64,000 bases of DNA from CBDFLD01 sp965249005. GTDB lineage: Bacteria; Acidobacteriota; UBA6911. The notes beneath the pieces were generated by a model, which was given only the letters and a program-made list of their open reading frames with translations, had not been told where the DNA came from and searched no databases. A program made the translations under genes and the position numbers. The stretch is taken from positions 186,001-250,000 of the forward strand of contig CBDFLD010000013.1 of the NCBI GenBank assembly GCA_965249005.1. The letters run 5' to 3'. Shown in pieces: positions 25,170 through 34,066 of this stretch. How positions within the stretch are numbered: position 1 is the stretch's first letter; every line of letters begins with the position of its first letter.

Positions 25170-26178
25170 GTCTGGTCTTTGGGTTGTCTTCGCGTTTTTC
25201 ACCATCGCCACCTTTACGCTTTGGTGGCTGCATATCGAATGGATGGAGCCTTACTTCGGGGCACACGGCAAACAACGCTTTGTACGAATTCCACCGGGAA
25301 CGACCAGTTCGGAAATAGCGGCACTGCTGCACGACGCAGGCGTCATTCGTCAGGAGCTGCCTTGGATCCTCCACATGCGCTGGACAGAGAATGCAAACAA
25401 GCTAAAAGCCGGCGAGTACTTGTTTGACTCTCCAGCCTCGCCCCAGCAAATCGCTCTTCGCATGACGCGGGGGGACGTCCACTATCGAGCCATCACGATC
25501 CCGGAGGGCCTTACCGTGACGGAAACGCTTTCCCTCCTTTCCGAGCATGGGCTCGCCGAACCTGCAGCCTTGCGCGCTGCAACCCTCAGACACGATTGGA
25601 TCGGGGATCTCGTTCCATCCGCAACAAGTCTTGAAGGGTTTCTGTTCCCCGAAACCTATCATTTTGCCAACAGTGTGACGGCGGACGAAATAGTCCAATC
25701 GATGTTGGAACAATTCCGAACTCGGTTCACAGATATAGTGCGAGCAAATCCCGTGCCCGAAGGATGGAACGTTGGGGAGATCGTGACTCTGGCATCGCTG
25801 ATCGAGAAAGAAACTGGAATCGAAAGTGAGCGGGGGACAGTAGCGTCGGTATTCGCGAATAGAATTCGCAAGCGGATCCCATTGGCTTGCGATCCTACAA
25901 TCATTTACGCGCTGAAGCTCCAAGGCAGGTTCGATGGCAATCTGAGAAAATCGGATCTCAGAATGGACTCACCTTACAATACGTACACCCGCGTCGGGCT
26001 TCCGCCTGGCCCCATCGCCAATCCAGGAGCAAACTCGCTGCGGGCTGCGCTTTCGCCCGAGCGTACTGGCTATCTGTATTTCGTCTCGCGCAACGATGGC
26101 ACGCACGAGTTTTCCAGCAACCTTCGGGACCACTCCCGGGCGGTGGACCGATTCCAGAAGAGACGGCGCAACCGCTGA
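25150..26178 (+). CDS. mltG: Endolytic murein transglycosylase MltG
   Basis: 342 residues. N-terminal membrane anchor (LWVVFAFFTIATFTLWWL), a LysM-like part (FVRIPPGTTSSEIAALLHDA), then the YceG domain with the catalytic motif LEGFLFPETYHF (the Glu of LEGFLFPET), TLASLIEKETG, LACDPTIIYAL and SPYNTYTRVGLPPGPIANPG. Cuts nascent peptidoglycan strands and sets glycan length. Start overlaps ruvX. The IS256 element inserted 12 bp after its stop and separates it from the genes at 27514 onward. Confidence 0.96.
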   Translation: MMRALIKSGLWVVFAFFTIATFTLWWLHIEWMEPYFGAHGKQRFVRIPPGTTSSEIAALLHDAGVIRQELPWILHMRWTENANKLKAGEYLFDSPASPQQIALRMTRGDVHYRAITIPEGLTVTETLSLLSEHGLAEPAALRAATLRHDWIGDLVPSATSLEGFLFPETYHFANSVTADEIVQSMLEQFRTRFTDIVRANPVPEGWNVGEIVTLASLIEKETGIESERGTVASVFANRIRKRIPLACDPTIIYALKLQGRFDGNLRKSDLRMDSPYNTYTRVGLPPGPIANPGANSLRAALSPERTGYLYFVSRNDGTHEFSSNLRDHSRAVDRFQKRRRNR

Positions 26179-26182
26179 CCCG

Positions 26183-26190
26183 CTAACGGG
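26183..26190 (+). repeat. Target-site duplication, left copy
   Basis: CTAACGGG, identical to 27497-27504 on the other side of the IS. Eight bases fits the 8-9 bp duplications of IS256-family elements. The intact duplication suggests a fairly recent insertion. Confidence 0.9.
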
Positions 26191-26224
26191 TGGTGATGTA
26201 ACTTTGCTTGTGTAAAAAGAAAGA

Positions 26225-26289
26225 GGGTGTAAGTTTGGTTTTTTCGCTGCGATGGCAAAAACCAACTCCAAGAAAGGAGCTTACACCCA
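26225..26289 (+). promoter_or_regulatory. Three-way-junction leader covering the transposase ribosome-binding site
   Basis: The 65 bases before the transposase ATG fold completely. Outer stem GGGTGTAAG (26225-26233) with CTTACACCC (26280-26288). Inner stem TTGGTTTTT (26235-26243) with AAAAACCAA (26257-26265). Second inner stem CTCC (26266-26269) with GGAG (26276-26279), where GGAG is the only Shine-Dalgarno candidate. The outer stem ends one base before the ATG. Transcripts entering from outside the IS would carry the full structure and be poorly translated. Such read-through protection is known for other IS families (for example IS10 and IS50). Function here is inference from pairing. Confidence 0.65.
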
Positions 26290-27489
26290 ATGGCGAAATT
26301 AACACCGATGACCGAACAATTCCAACATTTCCTTGATGAGGTAAAAGAAGACTTTTGGGGAGATGTGTATAGCAAGACAAAGCTGGCGTGGAAACGGTAT
26401 TTCGAGACTGAATCACAGCGGCAGAGAGACCGTTATTGTGGCTTTGGATGGTATGAAAGAGGTGGGCAGAGAAAGAGAGAGTACCGCAATGGATACTATG
26501 AACGGGACTTTGTGACCCGCTTTGGAACGTTACGGTTGCGGATTGCCCGGAGCCGGAACAAGAATTTTCTCCCGAAGGGATTACAACGGTTTCAACGACG
26601 AGCTGACGAGGTAACGTTGCTGATACGAGAGGCGTTTCTCAGAGGAATCAGCACACGGACGGTGGGACGGATTGTGGCGATCATGACGGGAGAAGTTGTC
26701 AGTGCACAGACGGTATCGCAGCTGACACGAGAGCTAGATGAAGCAGTACAGCGATTTCACCGAGCTCGGTTGAGTGACGAATGGAAGACACTGTTTCTGG
26801 ACGGAGTGAGTCTGAGGGTAAGACGTCCGAGTGGGCGGAAACGGGTGCAGATGCTGGTGGCCTACGGGGTGAGAGCGGATGGTAGCCGGCAGCTTTTGGC
26901 ATTTATGCGCAGCAGTGGAGAGAGTCAAGCTGCCTGGGAAGGACTCTTAGGAGATCTGTACCGGCGTGGTATAGAGGGAGATAACCTCGAGCTGATTGTG
27001 ACCGACGGCTGTGCAGGTCTGGCAGCGGCCATTGAAACGATCTATCCGAGAGCTCAGCACCAACGCTGCTGGGCACATAAGATGCGAAACATCGTCAATT
27101 CAGTCCGAAAGTGCGATCGAGACCAGATCAAGCAGGATGCACGGGCCATCTACCAGGCCGATAGCCGTCGGGATGCACTGACAGCTTTCAGGAGGCTGAA
27201 GCGTTGCTGGCACAAGGATTATCCGAAGATGGTGAATCGATTGGAGAAGGATCTCCCTGAGTTACTGGCCTTTTACAGCTTCCCACGGCCTCTGTGGAAG
27301 AAGCTACGAACCACCAACGTCATCGAACGCTGCTTCGTTGAGGTTCGACGGAGAACGCGTCCGATGGTTTGCTTTGTTAATGTCCAGAGTGTCGACAGAA
27401 TCATTTACTCGATCTTCCATCGATTCAATCTCGATTGGAAGGAACAACGACCAACTCGTACCCTCGACCTTTTTACACAAGCAGCTTGA
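26290..27489 (+). CDS. IS256-family (mutator-type) transposase
   Basis: 399 residues, full length. Helical N-terminal DNA-binding region, then the DDE catalytic domain: LFLDGVSLRVRRPSGRK (first Asp, about residue 171), LELIVTDGCAGLAAAI (second Asp, about 238) and TTNVIERCFVEVRRRTRPM (Glu, about 346). CWAHKMRNIVNSV is the conserved segment between the second Asp and the Glu. The C-terminal end lies within 7 bp of the right IS end. No frameshift or stop, so it should be active if translated. Confidence 0.96.
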   Translation: MAKLTPMTEQFQHFLDEVKEDFWGDVYSKTKLAWKRYFETESQRQRDRYCGFGWYERGGQRKREYRNGYYERDFVTRFGTLRLRIARSRNKNFLPKGLQRFQRRADEVTLLIREAFLRGISTRTVGRIVAIMTGEVVSAQTVSQLTRELDEAVQRFHRARLSDEWKTLFLDGVSLRVRRPSGRKRVQMLVAYGVRADGSRQLLAFMRSSGESQAAWEGLLGDLYRRGIEGDNLELIVTDGCAGLAAAIETIYPRAQHQRCWAHKMRNIVNSVRKCDRDQIKQDARAIYQADSRRDALTAFRRLKRCWHKDYPKMVNRLEKDLPELLAFYSFPRPLWKKLRTTNVIERCFVEVRRRTRPMVCFVNVQSVDRIIYSIFHRFNLDWKEQRPTRTLDLFTQAA

Positions 27490-27496
27490 CATGACC

Positions 27497-27504
27497 CTAA
27501 CGGG
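27497..27504 (+). repeat. Target-site duplication, right copy
   Basis: CTAACGGG, matching 26183-26190. Removing the IS and one copy leaves about 24 bp between the mltG stop and the ATG at 27514, so these genes were probably one operon before insertion. Confidence 0.9.
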
Positions 27505-27513
27505 GTCGCTTCC

Positions 27514-28149
27514 TTGACTTGGCCTATGCCCAGTGATACGATCCAGAGGAATGTAAGGAACACTCCAAAAGCACGAGACCCAATATTGATTTGCTTGTTG
27601 TTACCTCTGCTTTCTCTTTTCTCCCAGCCTGCTTTTGCCCAAGAGACCGAGCCCAAGCTTCCCGACCCCATCAAGTTTGTCGTAAAATACGACATGGCCT
27701 GGAAGGCCACCCGAAGGGTCTTGGAAGAAATGGACTACAAGATCGAGCTCCAGGATCGCAACGCCGGACGGATCCTCACGAAGCCTCACGAATTCATCAT
27801 CGGATCTTTGACGGCCAGCGAGGTTGAAAAGGTTGCGGTCTTAAAGGAAACGACGGGAACTTGGATGAAGGCCCGGTATTCGGTCGAAGCCCTACTGGAG
27901 ATAGTCACTCCGACCACAACGATGGTTACGATAAGCACCAACATGGAGGGCCTGCAGCGAGAACTGGACGGCTCAGAATCCTGGGTCGAATTCGAGTCGT
28001 TGGGTACGTTCGAAAAGCGTATCTTGGGCAAGATCAGCCAGAAGGTCTACGGAAACGATCTGGGCTTCGACGACCAGAAGGGCTTTTGGGACAAGACGCC
28101 CCAACCGGTCGATTCGAGGTCACGATTTCCAACTCGGCCGCCCCTGTAA
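27514..28149 (+). CDS. Secreted protein of unknown function
   Basis: 211 residues. A long N-terminus with a hydrophobic segment (DPILICLLLPLLSLFSQPAFAQ) ending in an AFA|QE-type signal peptidase I site. A shorter start at 27526 (MPSDTIQRN) is equally possible. The mature protein has one mixed alpha/beta domain (FVVKYDMAWKATRRVLEEMD, then a beta-rich part). The pattern of an early WKATRRVLEEMDYKIELQDRNAG helix-strand recalls BamC/NlpB-type domains, but this is a weak impression. The start is only 10 bp from the right end of the IS256 element, so it may now depend on transcription crossing or leaving the IS. Confidence 0.7.
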   Translation: MTWPMPSDTIQRNVRNTPKARDPILICLLLPLLSLFSQPAFAQETEPKLPDPIKFVVKYDMAWKATRRVLEEMDYKIELQDRNAGRILTKPHEFIIGSLTASEVEKVAVLKETTGTWMKARYSVEALLEIVTPTTTMVTISTNMEGLQRELDGSESWVEFESLGTFEKRILGKISQKVYGNDLGFDDQKGFWDKTPQPVDSRSRFPTRPPL

Positions 28150-28158
28150 TCTCTTAAC

Positions 28159-28881
28159 TTGATGTTTCCACTATTGTTTGCAAACGATCCAGCCATCATC
28201 CGGCTAGCGCTTCTTTGCATCGCCCTCGTGCTCGTGGCAGGTGCATACCTCTGGCACCGCACAAGATCGAACAGGAGTCCGGGGAGCAAACAAACCCGAC
28301 CTCCGTCCCAGAGCGATGCCTCACCGATCCGGACGATGGAATCTTCACCCGAGACAGTGGCGCCAGGTGGCAGCCGGCAGCCCTCTGGGGCAGAAGCCAT
28401 GGATGTTCCACCGTCCCATTCCATGCGGCTAATGCGTGGGGTCCTGATCGCGCTGGCCTGTATCGTGGCCCTGGGACTTCTCCTCATTCTCGTACCAGAC
28501 GGAGGCTTCGACACCCTGATTCGCTCGCTTCGGGCAACTCGCGCCGCCGATATTCCCGATGAAAGAATTGCGCTCCTGTACCTCGGAGACGAGCTCAAAG
28601 CAGGGCAGTTTCACATTCGAGGTATCGTGCGCAACATCGACCGCGAGGCGATTGAACAGATAGATGCCTCGATCCGCCTGTACGGCTCGGATGGCAGCTT
28701 GCTGGAAACCGCGATCGTTCGTTTTGACCGCGAGAGCGTCGACCCGGACGAGACGGCTGAATTTCATCTCACTTATCCGAATTACGCCGGTCAGTTCGGC
28801 AGCTACTCTGTGGACTTTAGAATGCGTGATGGAGAGCTTGTTCCCTACAAGGATCGAAGGGGAACCCGACACCTTCAATAG
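28159..28881 (+). CDS. Membrane protein with an FxLYD-like domain, unknown function
   Basis: 240 residues. Helix 1 near the N-terminus (IIRLALLCIALVLVAGAYLW), a Ser/Pro-rich linker of about 60 residues, helix 2 (GVLIALACIVALGLLLILV), then a C-terminal beta domain. The domain (residues 150-225) has FHIRGIVRNIDREAIEQI, ASIRLYGSDGSLLETA and VDPDETAEFHLTYP, which is the layout of FxLYD/DUF3426 domains found in periplasmic envelope proteins. Starts 9 bp after the previous gene and precedes the ABC exporter pair by 36 bp. Function not known. Confidence 0.7.
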   Translation: MMFPLLFANDPAIIRLALLCIALVLVAGAYLWHRTRSNRSPGSKQTRPPSQSDASPIRTMESSPETVAPGGSRQPSGAEAMDVPPSHSMRLMRGVLIALACIVALGLLLILVPDGGFDTLIRSLRATRAADIPDERIALLYLGDELKAGQFHIRGIVRNIDREAIEQIDASIRLYGSDGSLLETAIVRFDRESVDPDETAEFHLTYPNYAGQFGSYSVDFRMRDGELVPYKDRRGTRHLQ

Positions 28882-28917
28882 CGCGCTTCGGCGAGAGGAT
28901 CGCCCGCAGGAGAGTCG

Positions 28918-30675
28918 ATGAGTCCACGGAGGCACGCCCTTGTTTACCTGATCCCTTATCTAGCGCAGCACCGAGGATCCCTTTGTCTCGGCTCTCTCAT
29001 GGTCCTGATGACCGTGGCGACAAGCATGCTTGCACCGTGGGTTCTCAAGTACGTGGTCGACGATTTGCAACGTTCACCCACGCTGGAACGACTCCCGCTC
29101 TACGGTAGCTTCATTGTCGGCATTTCTCTGGTAGAGGGGTTCTTTCGCTTCTGGATGCGGCGAATCCTCATCGGTGTGAGTCGCCGTATCGAGTACGACC
29201 TGCGAAATCAATTCCTGGAGCGCATTCAACAAATGTCTCTCGCGTGGGTTTCTCGGCAAAAGACGGGAGACATCATGTCCCGTGCCACGAACGATTTGAA
29301 CGCTGTCCGTAGCGTCCTGGGACCGGGAATCATGTACTCGCTGACCACAGCCATAACGGTCGTGATCGCCACCGTCATTCTCAGCAATCTAAACTTGAAG
29401 CTGACGGTCTTGGCTTACATCCCCTTGGTAATACTTTCCGTGTTGGTCAAGACCTTTGGAACTCGCATCCATGAGCGTTTCGAGCGTATCCAGGAGCAGT
29501 TCTCGGATTTGAACACACATGTGCAGCAGAACCTTTCCGGAATACGCGTGGTAAAGGCGTTCGCGCAAGAAGAGTCCCAGGTGGCTACTTTCGAGCGGCT
29601 GAACCAGGAATACGTCCACCGCAACTTTCGCCTCATCCGGGTCTGGGGCGCGTTCTACCCCTTGATTTCCGGGCTCATAGGTTTGTCGTTCGTCGCCCTC
29701 TTGTGGTTTGGGGGGCAGGAAGTAATCTCCGGAAGGCTGAGTCTAGGGGAACTCGTCGCGTTCATGGGATATCTGGCCATGCTAACGTGGCCGACAATCG
29801 CCGTCGGATGGGTGATCAATATCTTTCAGCGTGGCGCCGCTTCGATGGATCGCATGCTGCCGATCCTGGAAGCGACGCCCGATATCAAGAATGGATTCCG
29901 GTCTTGTACCCCAGAACCGGGGGCGGCCAGGATCACAATTCGCAATCTCACGTTCTCCTATGCCCCGTCCGACCGCGCCGCACTCCGCAACATTGATCTG
30001 ACCGTCGCGCCAGGAGAGACAGTTGCCGTCGTCGGGGCCACCGGAAGCGGAAAATCTACCCTACTGAACTTGTTGCCCCGTCTTTACGACCCGCCCCCCG
30101 GTACGATCTTCATTGACGACATCGATGTGCGAGACTGGGACCTCTCCGACCTCCGGCGCAACATCGGCTACGTGCCTCAGGAAACGTTTCTCTTCTCCGA
30201 TACACTTGGCGCCAACATCGCATTTGGCAGAGCAGCCGAGCCTTCGGTCTCCGAGTTGGACAGTGTGGCCCGTACTTCTCGCATCAAGCGGGAGATACTG
30301 GCATTCGACCAAAAGTATGACACACGGGTCGGCGAAAGGGGGATCACCCTCTCAGGCGGACAGAAACAGCGAATCACCATTAGTCGGGCACTACTGATCT
30401 CGCCCAGGCTTCTCATCCTCGACGACGCACTTTCGAGCGTAGACACAGAAACAGAAGATCATATTCTCCACCAGCTCGCCAGTTCGAAGACCAACAGGAC
30501 AACTGTTCTCGTTTCCCATCGCGTTTCGACGGTCAAAAGCGCGCACCAAATTCTTGTCCTCCATGAGGGCGCCATCGTCGAGCGAGGGGACCATGCCTCC
30601 TTGTTGGCTCTAGGAGGGATATACGCGTCTCTGCATCAAAAACAACTGCTCGAGCAAGAGCTAGGCGAGGTTTGA
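28918..30675 (+). CDS. ABC exporter half-transporter with degenerate ATP site (subunit 1)
   Basis: 585 residues: six-helix exporter domain (1-320) followed by an ATPase domain. Walker A VVGATGSGKSTLL near residue 373, Q-loop GYVPQETFLFSDT, canonical signature LSGGQKQRITISRALL near 478, then Walker B LLILDDALSSVD. The catalytic Glu after Walker B is Asp here. Together with the partner's altered signature this predicts one degenerate and one active ATP site, as in heterodimeric exporters such as TM287/288 and LmrCD. Starts with ATG 36 bp after the FxLYD gene; the partner begins 12 bp downstream. Substrate unknown; lipids or drugs are typical for this class. Confidence 0.93.
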   Translation: MSPRRHALVYLIPYLAQHRGSLCLGSLMVLMTVATSMLAPWVLKYVVDDLQRSPTLERLPLYGSFIVGISLVEGFFRFWMRRILIGVSRRIEYDLRNQFLERIQQMSLAWVSRQKTGDIMSRATNDLNAVRSVLGPGIMYSLTTAITVVIATVILSNLNLKLTVLAYIPLVILSVLVKTFGTRIHERFERIQEQFSDLNTHVQQNLSGIRVVKAFAQEESQVATFERLNQEYVHRNFRLIRVWGAFYPLISGLIGLSFVALLWFGGQEVISGRLSLGELVAFMGYLAMLTWPTIAVGWVINIFQRGAASMDRMLPILEATPDIKNGFRSCTPEPGAARITIRNLTFSYAPSDRAALRNIDLTVAPGETVAVVGATGSGKSTLLNLLPRLYDPPPGTIFIDDIDVRDWDLSDLRRNIGYVPQETFLFSDTLGANIAFGRAAEPSVSELDSVARTSRIKREILAFDQKYDTRVGERGITLSGGQKQRITISRALLISPRLLILDDALSSVDTETEDHILHQLASSKTNRTTVLVSHRVSTVKSAHQILVLHEGAIVERGDHASLLALGGIYASLHQKQLLEQELGEV

Positions 30676-30687
30676 GGAACACGGGTC

Positions 30688-32532
30688 ATGCACGAAGAGC
30701 AAGTTCTGGGAAAAGCATACGACGCTCGGCTCATGCGCCGGTTGCTGTTGCATGTCCTCCCATATCGGCGATCGGTCGCCGCCGCCCTTGGATTGATCGT
30801 TCTTGTGTCCGCGCTGTCGCTGGCGCCCCCGTATCTGATCAAGATTGCAATCGATAGTTACATTCGAAACCACGACGTAGCAGGTTTGGGCCAGATTGCA
30901 CTGGTATATATCCTCGTACTGTTTGGGGTTTTCGGACTGACCTACGGTCACACCTGGCTCATGAACACCGCCGGACAACGCATCATGTACGACATGAGGA
31001 TGCGGATATTTCGGCATCTTCAGAAAATGGACGTCGCGTTTTTCAACCGCAACCCTGTTGGTCGGCTGATGACACGCGTCACGACCGACGTGGACGCACT
31101 GAACGAGCTGTTTACCTCCGGCGTGATCTCGGTGATCGGGGATATTTTCACCTTGGTCGGAATAGTCTGTGCTCTGTTTTGGATCAACTACAAGCTCTCC
31201 CTTGCCATCTTCTCCGTCGTGCCGATCTTGTTCATCCTTACCTTCGTGTTCAAGGTCCGGGTACGAGAATCATTTCGTCGAGTCCGCACCGCTATTGCAA
31301 AAATTAATGGCTTTCTGCAGGAGAATATAAGCGGCGCCGTCGTCGTACAGCTATTCAATCAGCAGAGCAAGCAATACAACAAGTTTACCTCGATAAATCG
31401 AGAGCACCTGGACGCAAACCTACAGTCCATCTTCTACTACGCGATTTTTTATCCGTTGATCGAGCTCGTAGGGGCAGCGGCGGTGGCGTTGATCGTATGG
31501 TACGGCGGCTTGCAGGTTATCGAGGGTGCCATGAGCATCGGGGCCTTGGTGGCCTTTGTCCAGTATTCCGAACGATTCTTTCGTCCCATCTCCGATCTGA
31601 GCGAAAAATACACGATCATGCAACAAGCGATGGCGTCCTCGGAGAGGATCTTCGCGCTATTGGACATCTCGCCCTCTATTACGTCCCGGGAGGTGTCATG
31701 CCTGCGGGAGCCGGAAAACGGAAAGGTACAGTTTCTTGGCGTGAGCTTCAGCTACGCAGGCGACACCAAGGTATTGAGTGACATTTCTTTTTCGGTCCAT
31801 CCCGGAGAGACGCTGGCACTCGTGGGCCAGACTGGCGCAGGCAAGAGCACGATTGCGAGCCTCCTCAACCGATTCTATGACGTTGATGAAGGTCGAATAC
31901 TCATCGACGGTATCGATATCCGGGAGTTTGAGCTGCGGACTCTTCGACGATCGGTTGGTATCGTCCAGCAAGACGTATTCCTGTTCTCGGGTACGATCAT
32001 GGAAAACATCCGGCTCGGCCGCCAGGATATCAACGAACTTCAAGTCCAAGCCGCAGCGGAGGCAGTGCACGCCAACGGTTTCATTGAACGGCTACCTAAC
32101 AGTTACTCCACGAGAATCGGAGAGCGCGGCTTCAGCCTTTCAACCGGACAGAAACAGCTCTTGGCGTTCGCGCGAGTACTCGTCTTCTCCCCGAAGATCC
32201 TGATCATGGACGAGGCAACATCGAGTATTGACACCGACACCGAAATACTGATCCGCCAAGCCCTGGAGCGTATTATGGACGGTCGAACGTCCATAATCAT
32301 TGCCCACCGTCTTTCCACCATCCAGAAGGCGGACCGCATCTTGGTACTGCATCACGGGCAAGTTCGAGAAGTAGGCACCCACCACGATTTACTGGGTCTG
32401 AAGGGCATCTACTGGAGACTGTATCAGCTCCAATACGACAGCGGGCCGATCCGCGTGGAACCGCCGGACGGCGCCGCGGCCTCGCTACCGGGCTCCCTTC
32501 CCCAGCAAGACGACGGGAAAGGTCCTCGCTAG
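30688..32532 (+). CDS. ABC exporter half-transporter (subunit 2)
   Basis: 614 residues: exporter membrane domain (1-330) and ATPase domain. Walker A LVGQTGAGKSTIA near residue 380, Q-loop GIVQQDVFLFSGT, signature LSTGQKQLLAFARVL near 483 (Thr for the first Gly of LSGGQ), and a consensus Walker B with catalytic Glu, ILIMDEATSSIDTDTE. Its good Walker B would pair with the good signature of subunit 1, giving the single hydrolysing site of the heterodimer. The C-terminal 48 bp overlap the convergent sugar transferase gene. Confidence 0.94.
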   Translation: MHEEQVLGKAYDARLMRRLLLHVLPYRRSVAAALGLIVLVSALSLAPPYLIKIAIDSYIRNHDVAGLGQIALVYILVLFGVFGLTYGHTWLMNTAGQRIMYDMRMRIFRHLQKMDVAFFNRNPVGRLMTRVTTDVDALNELFTSGVISVIGDIFTLVGIVCALFWINYKLSLAIFSVVPILFILTFVFKVRVRESFRRVRTAIAKINGFLQENISGAVVVQLFNQQSKQYNKFTSINREHLDANLQSIFYYAIFYPLIELVGAAAVALIVWYGGLQVIEGAMSIGALVAFVQYSERFFRPISDLSEKYTIMQQAMASSERIFALLDISPSITSREVSCLREPENGKVQFLGVSFSYAGDTKVLSDISFSVHPGETLALVGQTGAGKSTIASLLNRFYDVDEGRILIDGIDIREFELRTLRRSVGIVQQDVFLFSGTIMENIRLGRQDINELQVQAAAEAVHANGFIERLPNSYSTRIGERGFSLSTGQKQLLAFARVLVFSPKILIMDEATSSIDTDTEILIRQALERIMDGRTSIIIAHRLSTIQKADRILVLHHGQVREVGTHHDLLGLKGIYWRLYQLQYDSGPIRVEPPDGAAASLPGSLPQQDDGKGPR

Positions 32533-33948
32533 AATCTTGAGGTCCAGAAGAAGGGACCAATTGTCGATGTAGTGCAGGTCCATTTTCATCCATTCGTGAA
32601 AATCAATCTCGTTTCGTCCCGATACCTGCCACAGGCAGGTGATCCCGGGTTTGACAGACAGTCGACGTCTTTGCCAACCCGTATATTCCTGAACCTCTTC
32701 CGGCAGTGGAGCCCGCGGTCCGACTAGACTCATCTCGCCGGCCAGGACATTCCAAAGTTGCGGCAGCTCGTCGATCGAAGACTTCCTCAAGAACCTTCCG
32801 AGCGGCGTAACCCGAGGATCATTGCGCATCTTGAACACCGGGCCGTCCATTTCGTTGAGATGCTTGATCTCCCACAAAACATCTTCGGCTCCTTCTCTCA
32901 TGCTTCGAAACTTGAACAGAACAAACTTTCGCCCATACAGTCCGCACCGAACCTGGCGGTATATCATCGGACCCGGAGATGTCAGCTTCACCAGACAACC
33001 GATGGCCAACAGTATTGGAGACAGCAGGATGAACAGAACGACGCACAGGAAAATGTCCATGATTCTTTTCACGAAGAGCGACAATGCATGATCCGGCGTG
33101 GAACTGAAAGTGATGACCGGAACCTTTTCGAGAAACTCCATCGATAGCTTCGATATCCGGTCGGGAAAGAAATTGGCTGCAACACGGGTCCGAATGCCCA
33201 GTTCCTTACTGATGGTGAGCACCTCGTCCAAGTACTTCAGTTCACCTGGCTCGCTGCTGACAAATATGATCTCGTCTACCACCTGCTGTTCCACCACTGC
33301 TCGGAGGTCTCCGATGGAGCCGAGCATCCCCCTCCCCGCCATGCCATCCTTCCCACGATTCAACGGCAAGGCGGACGGCCCCGCATCAAAGGCGATATGT
33401 CCAAGAATTCTCAAACCCCATTCGGAGTACCGCGCAATGAGTTCCGCCATCTCGCGCGCCCGTGGTCCGCTGCCAACAATCAGGATTTGACGCCCCGCGG
33501 CGGATGGGGACTTTTGGATGTGTGTGTGCAGGGTGACGACGATTCGAACCAACAGCAGGAGGGCGGCTTGATAGAAGACGAAAAAGAAAATCAAAGGGCG
33601 GCTCACGTTCAGACGTAACGCGAAGGAGAGAAAACCGAGAAACAGACCAGTCAGGATGGCTCCCTCGATCACGATCCGGATCTTTTGCCGGTCGAAGCGC
33701 TTAATGGAAAGCTTGTAGAGCCCTAGCGAGTATGCGGCTACACCCCACCAGGCAATAGCCAAAACGACCATCCACGCGTAGTCGGCAATGGGAAACAGCA
33801 CCGGATTGATAAGCGAGTCGATGCCTTCCGGAGTGATCTTTTCGACATGCGTTCTCGTCCAGTAGGCCAGCGGGAAAGCGAGAAGGGAAAGTAAGACATC
33901 CGTCAAGAATTGAAGCGTGGCCAGAAGCCTCGCGTGCTCTCGATACAT
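32485..33948 (-). CDS. Polyprenyl-phosphate sugar-1-phosphate transferase (WbaP/WcaJ-type)
   Basis: 487 residues. Four N-terminal helices, a central soluble CoA-binding-like Rossmann domain (GRQILIVGSGPRAREMAELI), a fifth membrane helix and the catalytic phosphoglycosyl transferase domain: KRIMDIFLCVVLFILLSPIL, TSPGPMIYRQVRCGLYGRKF, LFKFRSMREGAED, RFLRKSSIDELPQLWNVLAGEMSLVGPRAPLP and VKPGITCLWQVSGRNEIDF. Starts exopolysaccharide or O-antigen units by linking a sugar phosphate to undecaprenyl phosphate. No glycosyltransferase cluster adjoins it; 118 bp upstream ends bshB1. Confidence 0.94.
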   Translation of the reverse strand: MYREHARLLATLQFLTDVLLSLLAFPLAYWTRTHVEKITPEGIDSLINPVLFPIADYAWMVVLAIAWWGVAAYSLGLYKLSIKRFDRQKIRIVIEGAILTGLFLGFLSFALRLNVSRPLIFFFVFYQAALLLLVRIVVTLHTHIQKSPSAAGRQILIVGSGPRAREMAELIARYSEWGLRILGHIAFDAGPSALPLNRGKDGMAGRGMLGSIGDLRAVVEQQVVDEIIFVSSEPGELKYLDEVLTISKELGIRTRVAANFFPDRISKLSMEFLEKVPVITFSSTPDHALSLFVKRIMDIFLCVVLFILLSPILLAIGCLVKLTSPGPMIYRQVRCGLYGRKFVLFKFRSMREGAEDVLWEIKHLNEMDGPVFKMRNDPRVTPLGRFLRKSSIDELPQLWNVLAGEMSLVGPRAPLPEEVQEYTGWQRRRLSVKPGITCLWQVSGRNEIDFHEWMKMDLHYIDNWSLLLDLKILARTFPVVLLGKGAR

Positions 33949-34066
33949 CGCTGGGCACCTACCTCAGAAGACCGGGGATTATAGCACAGAGCACTCGGCC
34001 CGATGCCGCAACCGCGGCTGGGACTAAGGACCAGACGAACATTGTGCGATTATTTGGGCTAGAAAA

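Larger units (their letters stand above)
26191..27496 (+). mobile_element. IS256-family insertion sequence, complete
   Basis: 1306 bp bounded by an 8-bp direct repeat. The ends are inverted repeats of about 28 bp: the inner 16 bases (GCTTGTGTAAAAAG core) match perfectly and the outer part has a few mismatches. It carries one intact transposase gene and a structured leader. Its base composition and codon use are visibly different (less G+C) from the flanking genes, as expected for an acquired element. It sits exactly between mltG and a downstream gene without breaking either. Confidence 0.94.
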
